Source: Microcaldota archaeon
GTDB lineage: Archaea > Micrarchaeota > Micrarchaeia > Anstonellales > Bilamarchaeaceae
Direction: 5' to 3'
Length of the DNA: 51,252 bases
NCBI GenBank assembly: GCA_018813505.1
Contig: JAHJBM010000071.1
Span: 1 to 51,252 of the forward strand
Made by a program: the position numbers and the translations under genes. The notes under the pieces were generated by a model that did not search any database, was not told the DNA's origin, and worked only from the letters and a program-made list of their open reading frames with translations. Below, piece by piece: positions 44,437-51,252 of this stretch. Each line of letters starts with the position of its first letter. Positions within the stretch are counted from its first letter, which is position 1.

Positions 44437-45891
44437 TTAACCTGTATACAACCCAGTTTCACTATATCTTGAAATCCACTTATCAAATAACTGGATGGTC
44501 ATATCACGTATTGACTTGCCTTTTCCGTTAATAGGGCGAAGTTCATCAGCAAGCTCAGGATACCCGTGTCTCATCATCCAATAGGAAAGATGATTATCTG
44601 ATTCCCATTTTTCAATCATGCTTGGGTCCATTGATCTGATATGTTCGGCAATCTGTTTCAAAGAAAACGTACTTAAAAGAGTAGTTCCGCGTGAATCAGA
44701 TATTACAAACGGATCATTAGAAATAGATTGGATTGTGATATCTAATTCATTTATAAGAAATCCTCTGAGAGTTTCACCTGTAGACAGATTAACCCTTATT
44801 CTGTCTCCAGCATCATGGAACCCGTGCATATAAAGCCAACTGGAAAAGAAATCATTTTCTGCATAATTATCAAGTACAGATACATCCGCATGGGATATCG
44901 CTTCCTTGAGTTCTATAACGCTTCTTGCATGCACAGTCGTATTACCAACTGGAATTATGAAATCACCAAGAGCAGCATAATCTAGCATGAATCTATGTAG
45001 TTCCTCTTTTGCAGATTCTGAATTTTTGTTAAGAAGAAGTGCTTTTCCACTCAGTGAATGGTCATCGATTCCCCCAGATGCAACGATTTTTGCAATTCTT
45101 CGGTATTTTAAATGTAGATGATTTATCAGTAAACTTCCTGCTTTAGGATCAACAATGCCAGCCCTTGGAAATGACATATCAGTTATTACACAAATTAAGT
45201 CATCAGCTCTTTCATCAATAAAAGATAGAGCATCATCAAAATTTCTTTTAGTCATGATGGCTGCCCTGCCCCCAAGGATTGAATAAAGATGAGGAATGAA
45301 TTTGGCAAACCAACGAGGTTCATCATCAACAACAAGAACTATGAATCTTTTTGCAGCCGAACTTGTCGATATGTTTAATTTGTCCTCTGAGAGACGTATA
45401 AATGCTGGGATGATCTCGTTTGGATTTGAATCTGGAATACCAATGGTTGCAACAAAATCGATACCATTCAATTTTGGCAATAGATTACTTGAATGTTGGA
45501 ATGGTTGCGAACACAGCGTTGGATTGGTTGAAAGCAAAACGATGCTTAAAAGTGGAATACTCTTTCTGAGATTGTCAAAATTAATATCATTTATAGTGTG
45601 ATCATCAACAAAAAGAACTACTGGTTTATCCTCATCAATAGTTGATAAAGTAACAGGAGATTCTAAATGTCTGAATCCGATTCTTGGCATGTGTTTTACT
45701 ACTGCATTTTTGATTTGTTCTGCAACAGTTGGATTGTACACATATGCAAGAACAGTCTTGATCCTGTGCGTATGAATAATGTCACTTGCAGGAAGTTGTA
45801 CACTGGCAAAAAAAGAAGCCATCCTTTTTGGGGGTGAATATGAAGAGATATCTGTTCGATTTTTTGATTGGGTTCCAACATTTTCGGCCAT
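44437..45891 (-). CDS. Double-receiver response regulator partner of the PPDK-like protein
   Basis: A protein of 484 residues. Residues 43-150 form a degenerate receiver-like domain (VVLFVDDHT at 91-99). Residues 183-300 form a receiver with DD189-190, acceptor D238 in ITDMSFP and K289 in LLNKNS, all intact. Next comes GDFIIPVGNTTVHARSVIEL and two copies of a module with SWLYMHGF..AGDRIRV (351-366) and YWMMRHGYPELADELRP (437-453). This receiver-plus-module order matches the N-terminal half of large bacterial PEP/pyruvate-binding proteins. Its ATG shares one base with the PPDK stop (TGATG), with GAGGTG just before. Confidence 0.7.
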   Translation of the reverse strand: MAENVGTQSKNRTDISSYSPPKRMASFFASVQLPASDIIHTHRIKTVLAYVYNPTVAEQIKNAVVKHMPRIGFRHLESPVTLSTIDEDKPVVLFVDDHTINDINFDNLRKSIPLLSIVLLSTNPTLCSQPFQHSSNLLPKLNGIDFVATIGIPDSNPNEIIPAFIRLSEDKLNISTSSAAKRFIVLVVDDEPRWFAKFIPHLYSILGGRAAIMTKRNFDDALSFIDERADDLICVITDMSFPRAGIVDPKAGSLLINHLHLKYRRIAKIVASGGIDDHSLSGKALLLNKNSESAKEELHRFMLDYAALGDFIIPVGNTTVHARSVIELKEAISHADVSVLDNYAENDFFSSWLYMHGFHDAGDRIRVNLSTGETLRGFLINELDITIQSISNDPFVISDSRGTTLLSTFSLKQIAEHIRSMDPSMIEKWESDNHLSYWMMRHGYPELADELRPINGKGKSIRDMTIQLFDKWISRYSETGLYTG

Positions 45892-47657
45892 CAATCCACC
45901 TCAAAAAATGCCTGTGCTGATCCACTCTCACCATCAAGCTCTACAACAACCTTATGATCAATCATAAAGACCCCTTCACTTAATTTACGAGCTTTTGTGA
46001 GCAGATCTTTAAGATGATGCACCTTGTCCTTAGGAACGACGATCATGCTCATCATAGCAACATTATTGAATGTATGAGTTCCAGGAGCAATCATAGACAT
46101 ACCACCAACAGTATAACTTACCACTGCACCAGGATTGTGAACTTCGCCATATACTCCACCTTTTCCAATATCAGCTGTGACGTTCGGACCAATAAGAAGA
46201 TATTTACCTCCTATGGCCCTATCAACCTTTCCAATAACATTCTGAGCAGATGCCATATCTCCAACAGCATCGCCAGTTACTAATAGTATTGAATCAAACT
46301 CATGTCTGCCATGGCCAATACAATCATTAGTTTTGGCAATAACAAGATCATCAGGAACATCAGTTAAATTTATTGAACCAACACCACCGCCGAATGGTCT
46401 TAATTGCAATAATCCAACATCATAAACAGAATCACTTATAGAACCCCTGCGGACGACTGCAAGTTCCATGTCTATGTCAAACCCACACAGTTCTTTCATT
46501 TTCCTTGCAAGACGACCAAAAAACTCGATTAGCAGCTTTCCGTGTGGATTATTGATGAACCCGGTAAAGGGAGCACGTATTTTATTTTCTTTAACTCCTG
46601 GATCGAAATTGATAAGACTAATACCATTAAGGATTTCTGTTTGGGTTAGGATTGAAAACGCAAGACGATTATCAGTAAAAAATCCACAATTTTTTATATC
46701 AGAAAATAAAAATCTTTGTAGTTTCCCGCTTCCAAGATCCATCGCATCAAATCGATCCTGAGAACTTAGAAAATCAGTTGTTTGTCTTGCGGCAAAGTCT
46801 CCGCGCCCTTCAGAATAGGTAATACTTGTAGGCGTTCTGATGATGCCTGGTTTGTCAGGAAAGATTATTGTACAGGGTACGCAATCAACATCGTCACTGC
46901 CAACCACCAGAGTCCCCATTCCAAATCCAATTCGCATAAAAGGTGCATCTCGCTTTACCCCCTCAGGTCTGTTAATGCCAATTGAACGGGATGTCAAAAC
47001 AATGCTGCAAAAAGGCAGGTGTGCATTGTGGATAGCACCATTGATTTCAAGTTGATGTGTTTGACCAACTACTTTTTGAATCAGTACTGGCATGCTGTGA
47101 TCTTCAGGATGAATGCCAAGCGAATGCATCTTTTTTCTAACTGTGCTTTTGAAAAAACTTGAATAAACCATACGTACTGCTTCAAGCAAAGCATTAACTC
47201 GATCTGTAATTGGGATACTTATATCGCTTAATATGAATGTTGTATCAAAATCGCCAGCAAATGGAGAACGCTTGCTTCGATCTTCACAGCTCGCACTTGA
47301 ACGTATTGCCAATGGTCCGCCAAATGTACTTAACAACCTAGTAACTGCATCTATCGTAACTTCATCGGTTATGGGAGTTCTTGCGATTGCATCAGCGATC
47401 TGATCACTGTCGCCACTTTCGATTGCATCTCGGACCGCGTCTTTTCTTGTATAGCTTTTGAAATGTCCTGAGGTCAGAACAGCTGTGTCAGGAACAACCG
47501 GGTTGATGGCTTGACCTGCAGATCTGAATTTACTTTGAGCAGACATACCAACCAGAATTTCAGCGAAAACCCCTTTTCTGTGAAAAGTAGTAAGAGTGTC
47601 AATTCCAGCAGCTTTGCCACCTATGCCATCTCCTTTAGGATGTGTGAACTTTTTCAT
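45891..47657 (-). CDS. PPDK N-terminal-type ATP-grasp protein (PEP/pyruvate-binding domain)
   Basis: A protein of 588 residues with GIGGKAAGI at 11-19, GGPLAIRSSASCEDR at 113-127 and FAGDFDTT at 133-140, the ATP-binding signature of PEP synthase/PPDK. MPVLIQKVVG and a DIDMELAVV...LLQLRP end motif (about 408-435) follow. The phosphohistidine swivel domain (GGxTSHAA) and the PEP barrel are absent. The C-terminal part has YLLIGPNVTADIGKGG...HNPGAVVSYTVGG...GTHTFNNV, the conserved tail of receiver-linked PPDK-like proteins. It is first in an operon with the receiver gene. It may phosphorylate a protein or small molecule. Confidence 0.75.
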   Translation of the reverse strand: MKKFTHPKGDGIGGKAAGIDTLTTFHRKGVFAEILVGMSAQSKFRSAGQAINPVVPDTAVLTSGHFKSYTRKDAVRDAIESGDSDQIADAIARTPITDEVTIDAVTRLLSTFGGPLAIRSSASCEDRSKRSPFAGDFDTTFILSDISIPITDRVNALLEAVRMVYSSFFKSTVRKKMHSLGIHPEDHSMPVLIQKVVGQTHQLEINGAIHNAHLPFCSIVLTSRSIGINRPEGVKRDAPFMRIGFGMGTLVVGSDDVDCVPCTIIFPDKPGIIRTPTSITYSEGRGDFAARQTTDFLSSQDRFDAMDLGSGKLQRFLFSDIKNCGFFTDNRLAFSILTQTEILNGISLINFDPGVKENKIRAPFTGFINNPHGKLLIEFFGRLARKMKELCGFDIDMELAVVRRGSISDSVYDVGLLQLRPFGGGVGSINLTDVPDDLVIAKTNDCIGHGRHEFDSILLVTGDAVGDMASAQNVIGKVDRAIGGKYLLIGPNVTADIGKGGVYGEVHNPGAVVSYTVGGMSMIAPGTHTFNNVAMMSMIVVPKDKVHHLKDLLTKARKLSEGVFMIDHKVVVELDGESGSAQAFFEVD

Positions 47658-47761
47658 CAGTTTCTACCATATATATATTGTTGTAAAGGGTTTAAAAATG
47701 TGAATATTTAGTATTACTGGACACCTTGTTAATTTGGACTACATGAATTTTATAAAAAGAA

Positions 47762-47812
47762 TTGAAAGTCTGACGACTTTCAAAAATTTTATTGTACTTT
47801 TTATAGTACAAT
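47762..47812. repeat. Two-hairpin element, copy B
   Basis: TTGAAAGTC-TGAC-GACTTTCAA (47762-47783) and ATTGTACT-TTTTAT-AGTACAAT (47791-47812; the arms extend by four more A-T pairs). Reverse-complemented, it aligns with copy A at 10514-10559: the same order, the same spacer AAATTTT, and stems that differ by matched changes (GTC/GAC versus TTC/GAA). It lies in the divergent region between the PPDK-like gene and the aminotransferase, so here it could be an operator or part of a leader RNA. Confidence 0.65.
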
Positions 47813-47892
47813 AAAAAGATTGAAAAATATTCGAGTTGCAAGAGAATAATAAATAGTTTGTACTAACTGAATAACACCGGAGTGGATTAGAT

Positions 47893-48942
47893 ATGTCATT
47901 CTACGATTTAGCAGAAAAAGCGCTTAAACTCGAAAGAGAAGGGAAAAAGATAATCAGACTCAATGTCGGAGATACAAATATGCCCACTCCGCAGTGCGTA
48001 TTAGATGCGGCAATAGATAATTTGAACGAGAAAAAGACTGATTATGGATCATCGGCAGGTCTTCCCGAACTAAGGGAAAAGATCGCCAAACGTGAAGGAT
48101 GTGGAATAGAAAATGTAGTTATCGGTCCAGGTTCAAAACATATATTGTATGGCCTTCTTACCGTGCTAGCTAAGAAAGGAGAGAAAGTAACCATTCCAAC
48201 ACCCGCATGGCCAGCATACGAGATGATATGCAAACAACTTGGACTTGAAACAGTAATGGTTAGAACTGAAATGGAAAACAACTGGCATTTTGAAACCCTT
48301 GATCTGAAAAATTCAAAGATGTGCATAATATGCAATCCTGCAAATCCCACTAGCAATGTTTACAGCCAGAAGTGCATAGATGATGTAATAAAGAATGCAA
48401 AGGAAAAAGAGTGCCACCTCATACTAGATGAGGCGTATAAGGCGATTGCATTTGAGAAAATACCGAGATATGAAGGAGCGATAAGAGTGAGATCGTTTTC
48501 AAAGGAATTTAACATCGCAAACTGGAGGCTTGGATATGCGATTGCACCTGCTGATGTGGCGAAAAAACTAATTGCATATAATCAGATCAATATCACCTGC
48601 GTTCCTCCATTCGTACAAATGGGCGGGATAGCATGTCTTGAAAATGAAAAGGAATTGATTACTGAAAACCTCAAGGTATGGAAAGCCAGGAGCAAAGCTG
48701 CGCAAAAGGCGCTGAAAAATGCAGGGTTTGAGTTTGTAACTCCAGATGCTGGGATTTATGTTTTTGCCACACATGAAAAGATAACACATGCTGGGGAGTA
48801 TGCGCATAAGCTTTTGGATAATGGTGTTGCCATAGCTCCGGGCGGTGTTTTCGGCGGGTATGAAAGACATTTCAGGATCTGCATAAACCAAGACGAAGAA
48901 ACCCTTGAAGATGCTGTTGGGATTATGACTGAAGAATTGTGA
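47893..48942 (+). CDS. Class I/II PLP aminotransferase, probably for aromatic amino acids
   Basis: A protein of 349 residues with LNVGDTNMPTPQ near the start, YGSSAGLPELREKIA, PTPAWPAYE, CNPANPTSN (Asn contacting PLP), LILDEAYKAI (Asp) and VRSFSKEFNIANWRLGYA (Schiff-base Lys and Arg). It is in the aspartate/aromatic aminotransferase family. Beside a Phe/Tyr operon that lacks its own transaminase, conversion of phenylpyruvate and hydroxyphenylpyruvate is the natural guess, but aspartate or alanine transamination cannot be excluded. The leader upstream contains the two-hairpin element. Confidence 0.88.
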   Translation: MSFYDLAEKALKLEREGKKIIRLNVGDTNMPTPQCVLDAAIDNLNEKKTDYGSSAGLPELREKIAKREGCGIENVVIGPGSKHILYGLLTVLAKKGEKVTIPTPAWPAYEMICKQLGLETVMVRTEMENNWHFETLDLKNSKMCIICNPANPTSNVYSQKCIDDVIKNAKEKECHLILDEAYKAIAFEKIPRYEGAIRVRSFSKEFNIANWRLGYAIAPADVAKKLIAYNQINITCVPPFVQMGGIACLENEKELITENLKVWKARSKAAQKALKNAGFEFVTPDAGIYVFATHEKITHAGEYAHKLLDNGVAIAPGGVFGGYERHFRICINQDEETLEDAVGIMTEEL

Positions 48943-49112
48943 TGATACTCAGAACTATATGCAGGAGAAGAACCCCAGATCAGTATGCAGAGGAACAAGC
49001 CTTGAACGGCAAACCGTTCAAGATTGTCGTAATTGTGCGCAATTACAACAACTGTTTCTCCGACGAGGTCTTGACGCGGGCAGACGTATATAAACCTTGC
49101 TCTAGGTCATGA
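48942..49112 (+). CDS. Possible 56-residue ORF coupled to the aminotransferase
   Basis: Its ATG shares one base with the aminotransferase stop (TGATG). The frame reads MILRTICRRRTPDQY... and crosses two perfect hairpins and the first half of the 107-bp repeat, ending TGA at 49110-49112. In repeat copy 2 the same frame is open from ATG at 49866. The coupling is good, but the hairpins suggest the region evolves as structured DNA or RNA, so coding is doubtful. Confidence 0.25.
   Translation: MILRTICRRRTPDQYAEEQALNGKPFKIVVIVRNYNNCFSDEVLTRADVYKPCSRS
49001..49051. repeat. Tandem hairpins beside the 107-bp repeat
   Basis: CTTGAACGG-CAAA-CCGTTCAAG (49001-49022) is a perfect nine-pair stem. TTGT-C-GTAATTG-TGCG-CAATTAC-A-ACAA (49024-49051) has eleven pairs and one mismatch. 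The first stem begins TTGAA and ends TTCAA, as in the two-hairpin elements at 10.5 and 47.8 kb, so this may be a diverged third member. It ends two bases before the left 107-bp repeat. Confidence 0.55.
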
Positions 49113-49160
49113 AAAATTTCTGCGGAAATGGATACAACTGGTAAGGAAATTCAAATTTCC
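49054..49160. repeat. 107-bp perfect direct repeat, left copy
   Basis: Identical base for base to 49882-49988. It contains a TATA-like GTATATAAA (49086-49094), followed 23 bases later by an ATG opening 11 codons, and ends in the palindrome GGAAATT-CA-AATTTCC. It stops four bases short of the RelE toxin stop codon. Read on the minus strand, SKVYIRLPA and, after a one-base shift, QDLVGETVVVIA resemble a small beta-rich DUF2080/AbrB-like protein, possibly a transposon-linked remnant (weak). Confidence 0.9.
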
Positions 49161-49164
49161 TCAA

Positions 49165-49518
49165 TTATTTGTTCTTATAACCGAATTTCTTGTTGTACTC
49201 TTTATGATCAAATATATCCAACACAAAAGCAACAATCTCGATTTGGTTTTCACCTTCGGTTAGTGTATAAAGCATACGCCAATAATTTGGAAGCTCAACT
49301 CTGAAAAGATTATCCACACCATATTTTATTCTGTATTCAGAGGGTATACGCTTTTTCGCAATTGAATCGCCATAATGAACATTTGCTTTTATCAAATCAA
49401 TTTTCTTATTGACTACGTTGAAAAATGTTCGTTCTCGCTTTGAATGTTCTGCATGCTCATTCAAATATTTGTAAACCTCTTCAGCTTCAGGGGAAAGAAT
49501 TACTCTTACTGTTTTCAT
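49165..49518 (-). CDS. relE: RelE/ParE-family toxin
   Basis: A protein of 117 residues with the RelE fold: VRVILSPEAEEVYKYL at the start, a basic KRIPSEYRIKYGVDNLFRVELPNYWRMLYTL core, and FVLDIFDHKEYNKKFGYK at the end. This FRVELP...RMLYTL form is widespread in archaea, including DPANN genomes. RelE toxins cleave mRNA in the ribosomal A site or otherwise block growth. It overlaps the upstream gene by four bases. The pair is enclosed by the 107-bp repeats. Confidence 0.85.
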   Translation of the reverse strand: MKTVRVILSPEAEEVYKYLNEHAEHSKRERTFFNVVNKKIDLIKANVHYGDSIAKKRIPSEYRIKYGVDNLFRVELPNYWRMLYTLTEGENQIEIVAFVLDIFDHKEYNKKFGYKNK

Positions 49519-49787
49519 AACTCCATCCCAGTGGCAATGGCCTTTCTCAAATTTGGATTATAATTATGTATCCAGGTTATGCCTTTGATGGTTACTACAA
49601 TCTTATTACTCTCTTCAAGGTAAGACAAAATGGTTATCAAAGTGTTGTGATTGACCTGTTTTGGAAGCAGTTTTTTCAGTTCTGCAATTGTCACTACGCT
49701 GTCTTTTGCATCTTGGAGAGCCTTTTCAACCATAATTACAGTATTAAGTGTTGGGGCATGTTTCATTATTTGAACATTATAAGTCAT
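49515..49787 (-). CDS. Winged-helix antitoxin partner of RelE
   Basis: A protein of 90 residues from ATG at 49787 (GGTGATT ribosome-binding site upstream; a TTG at 49799 is the longer option). Residues 10-85 form a winged helix: TLNTVIMVEKAL, VVTIAELKKLLP, NHNTLITILSYLEESNKIVV and GITWIHN. It lies directly upstream of relE, the usual place for an antitoxin, and probably represses its own promoter. TTATTA-GTTGA-TAATAA at 49803-49819 is a possible operator. Confidence 0.75.
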   Translation of the reverse strand: MTYNVQIMKHAPTLNTVIMVEKALQDAKDSVVTIAELKKLLPKQVNHNTLITILSYLEESNKIVVTIKGITWIHNYNPNLRKAIATGMEL

Positions 49788-49881
49788 ATTAATCACCAAT
49801 AGTTATTAGTTGATAATAATTAGATACATACTCATATTTAAAGTGTTTGGTTTGTTAAAAATCAGATGGATGTGAGTAATA

Positions 49882-49988
49882 GTTTCTCCGACGAGGTCTT
49901 GACGCGGGCAGACGTATATAAACCTTGCTCTAGGTCATGAAAAATTTCTGCGGAAATGGATACAACTGGTAAGGAAATTCAAATTTCC
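49882..49988. repeat. 107-bp perfect direct repeat, right copy
   Basis: Second copy, 828 bp to the right of the first, giving a unit of repeat plus TA cassette. Complete identity over 107 bp implies a recent origin or ongoing gene conversion. It ends 11 bases before the stop codon of the methyltransferase gene. Confidence 0.9.
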
Positions 49989-49999
49989 GAGATCATTCG

Positions 50000-50632
50000 T
50001 TAAGTTTTCTGCATTAGGATTATCAGAGTGTATTCTTCCCCATATTCTTTAGAAGTCAAAATTTCCCGTTTTACGCATTTTATTTCCACGTCGTATTCAC
50101 TAAAAATATCTTTTATTTCTTCTTCAGTATAAGGTCTGCTATAAATTTTCTGCCCCATAATTTCGGTATAATTGTCTTCTTCATTATGGCTTTTTTCTGG
50201 GTGCGGTTCATTCAAGCTCAATAAAAATAAACCATTTTTCTTAAGTGCCCTTGAGATTTTTTGAGCGGTTTTTCTGAAATTTTCTGGATCTAAACATAAC
50301 ATCGAAAAACTGGAAACAACACCATCAAATTCATCATGAAATTTTATCTCGGTCATTGACATTTGTAGATACTTTGCCTTAGGAGCTTTCTTTTTTGCCA
50401 GTTTGATCATTTTTCCTGCCAAATCAATCCCAATTACTTCAAATCCCCAGCATGTCAATTCCTTCGCTATTCTTCCTGGACCACACCCAAGATCAAGCAC
50501 CCTTGCGTTCTTGGGGAGCTTGGTACAAAATAGCTCAAACATTTTTTTGTATTTATTTTCTTCAAGTCTTTGTGGAGTAGCTCTTGAACCTATATTTTCC
50601 CAAGCTTTTTTGTTCAATTCTAGTATGTCCAT
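50000..50632 (-). CDS. SAM-dependent class I methyltransferase
   Basis: A protein of 210 residues: ARVLDLGCGPGRIAKEL (motif I, SAM binding, about residues 39-55), VIGIDLAGKMIKLAKKK (motif II) and DGVVSSFSMLCLDPENF (motif III region). The target is unknown; the fold is like small-molecule or ubiE-type enzymes. It abuts the 64-residue ORF upstream, so the two form an operon. Confidence 0.82.
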   Translation of the reverse strand: MDILELNKKAWENIGSRATPQRLEENKYKKMFELFCTKLPKNARVLDLGCGPGRIAKELTCWGFEVIGIDLAGKMIKLAKKKAPKAKYLQMSMTEIKFHDEFDGVVSSFSMLCLDPENFRKTAQKISRALKKNGLFLLSLNEPHPEKSHNEEDNYTEIMGQKIYSRPYTEEEIKDIFSEYDVEIKCVKREILTSKEYGEEYTLIILMQKT

Positions 50633-50827
50633 TTAATCACTATATCTCTTAATCACAGAATCCAGTTTCCTTAATAGTGGAGTTCTCCAATCATCTTCCA
50701 ACTGAGTTTTTATGAATTCTACAAGTTCATAGTCATTTTTTGAAAGTTTTAATTTTTCTAATTTTTCGCATTTCTTGAGAATCTCGTAATCACGTTCTGT
50801 TGGAAGAATATAATTTTTTTCATGCAT
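50633..50827 (-). CDS. Hypothetical small charged protein
   Basis: A helical protein of 64 residues, beginning MHEKNYILPTERDYEILKKC and rich in Lys, Glu and Leu. WRTPLLRKLDSVIKRY at the end resembles short partner proteins found beside nucleotidyltransferase or methyltransferase genes, but I cannot name a family. It is adjacent to the methyltransferase start with no gap. Confidence 0.5.
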   Translation of the reverse strand: MHEKNYILPTERDYEILKKCEKLEKLKLSKNDYELVEFIKTQLEDDWRTPLLRKLDSVIKRYSD

Positions 50828-50842
50828 AATAAAACAATATTG

Positions 50843-50953
50843 CTATGATGTTAAATTCTTTTCCAAAACCATCTCAAAAATCTTTTTCATCACCATATCC
50901 TTGAATTCATTATCCGCATTAGAGTATTCATAAGATTGCCACAGTTCTTTATC
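50843..50953 (-). pseudogene. Possible C-terminal gene remnant
   Basis: A frame of 36 residues with no start codon, preceded by TGA, reads DKELWQSYEYSNADNEF then KDMVMKKIFEMVLEKN to a TAG. The composition looks like a real protein end. It may be what remains of a decayed gene; there is no family match. The rest of 50954-51076 is AT-rich, with no feature that I can support. Confidence 0.25.
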
Positions 50954-51076
50954 TCATAGCCTACCTTGAAATTAAGATTTAATCCTTATGATTACAACAC
51001 CGTATATAGTATGGGGAAATATCCAAAAGTATAATAAAAAAATTAAGAAAAAGAGATTTGCACGATATACATAAAA

Positions 51077-51252
51077 TTATGAAATCTCAAGTTCATTAGA
51101 ACAAACTTGATTTCCTTGGCCAAAGGAATCAACACCAACAACACAAGCACTCCAAACATCACCCAAATCAGTTTCCACACTGGAAATCATAGGCTGATTC
51201 TGGTATAGCATCATGACCTGCTCTTGCGATAATGCATGATCATAGATTTGCA
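51077..51252 (-). CDS. C-terminal end of a LamG-domain surface protein
   Basis: 58 codons are visible; the gene continues past the right edge. IYDHALSQEQVMMLYQ is the last strand-helix of a LamG/concanavalin-like domain (consensus IYNRALSxEEIxxLY). It is followed by an Ig-like segment with GDVWSACVVGVDSFGQG and VCSNELEIS before the stop. Such modular proteins are secreted adhesins or surface glycoproteins in many archaea. Confidence 0.65.
   Translation of the reverse strand, partial: QIYDHALSQEQVMMLYQNQPMISSVETDLGDVWSACVVGVDSFGQGNQVCSNELEIS

Noticed and set aside
45891-47657. Genuine PEP synthase or pyruvate phosphate dikinase
   Set aside because: The phosphohistidine swivel and PEP-binding barrel domains are missing, and the length is far below the 750-900 residues of those enzymes.
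49001-49051. Tandem hairpins as a CRISPR or tRNA-like element
   Set aside because: There are only two different stems, with no repeat-spacer regularity and no tRNA cloverleaf or T-loop.

Overview
The window is a compact, AT-rich archaeal chromosome segment. The archaeal assignment rests on a class I lysyl-tRNA synthetase, an archaeal-type threonyl-tRNA synthetase with its own N-terminal domain, FEN1 with a C-terminal PCNA-binding tail, MBF1, a DRG-family TGS GTPase, the diphthamide ligase Dph6, a DUF357 protein, and TATA-like boxes 22-30 nt upstream of many start codons (apparently leaderless transcripts). Small four-base gene overlaps, several toxin-antitoxin (TA) pairs and large low-homology proteins suggest a DPANN-type lineage. 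That placement is an inference; no 16S gene is present.

Layout. 1-7 kb: end of a DUF357 gene, a nitroreductase, an unlinked 5S rRNA, two related membrane proteins, lysS, sua5 and an unusual RelA/SpoT-like protein. 7-10.5 kb: VapBC, FEN1, MBF1 and a site-2 protease. 10.5-20.5 kb: a protein with a long lysine-rich tail, a threonyl-tRNA synthetase carrying an extra SAD-like insertion, a 1395-residue HEAT-like protein and a LAGLIDADG-like protein lacking its catalytic acid. 20.5-30 kb: purM, dph6, a HAD phosphatase, 5-formyl-THF cyclo-ligase, a Cys-rich surface protein, an MNT-HEPN pair with an operator cluster, a DRG GTPase, a dead HicBA locus and a second lysine-rich-tail protein. 30-44.4 kb: aromatic amino acid synthesis. 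A divergent ACT-domain regulator faces trpEGDCBA. After a 218-bp leader region come aroF, aroB, aroD, aroE-aroK, aroA, aroC, pheA and tyrA. 44.4-51.2 kb: a receiver protein coupled to a PPDK-type ATP-grasp protein, an aminotransferase, a RelE-type TA pair bracketed by perfect 107-bp direct repeats, a methyltransferase and the end of a LamG surface protein.

How the genes work together. The 14 enzymes from trpE to tyrA, with the nearby aminotransferase, could make Trp, Phe and Tyr from erythrose-4-phosphate and PEP, except that no trpF is present. Two regulatory layers are visible. One is a palindrome between the ACT regulator and trpE. The other, the most exciting item here, is a 24-codon ORF in front of DAHP synthase in which 9 of the last 14 codons are aromatic (W, Y or F). 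It is followed by mutually exclusive RNA pairings, as expected of a ribosome-sensing attenuator, a type of control I do not know to be described in archaea.

Other candidates for new biology are the PPDK-N/receiver pair, the ThrRS with two candidate editing modules, the degenerate archaeal Rel homologue, a two-hairpin dispersed element, and the repeat-bracketed TA cassette.
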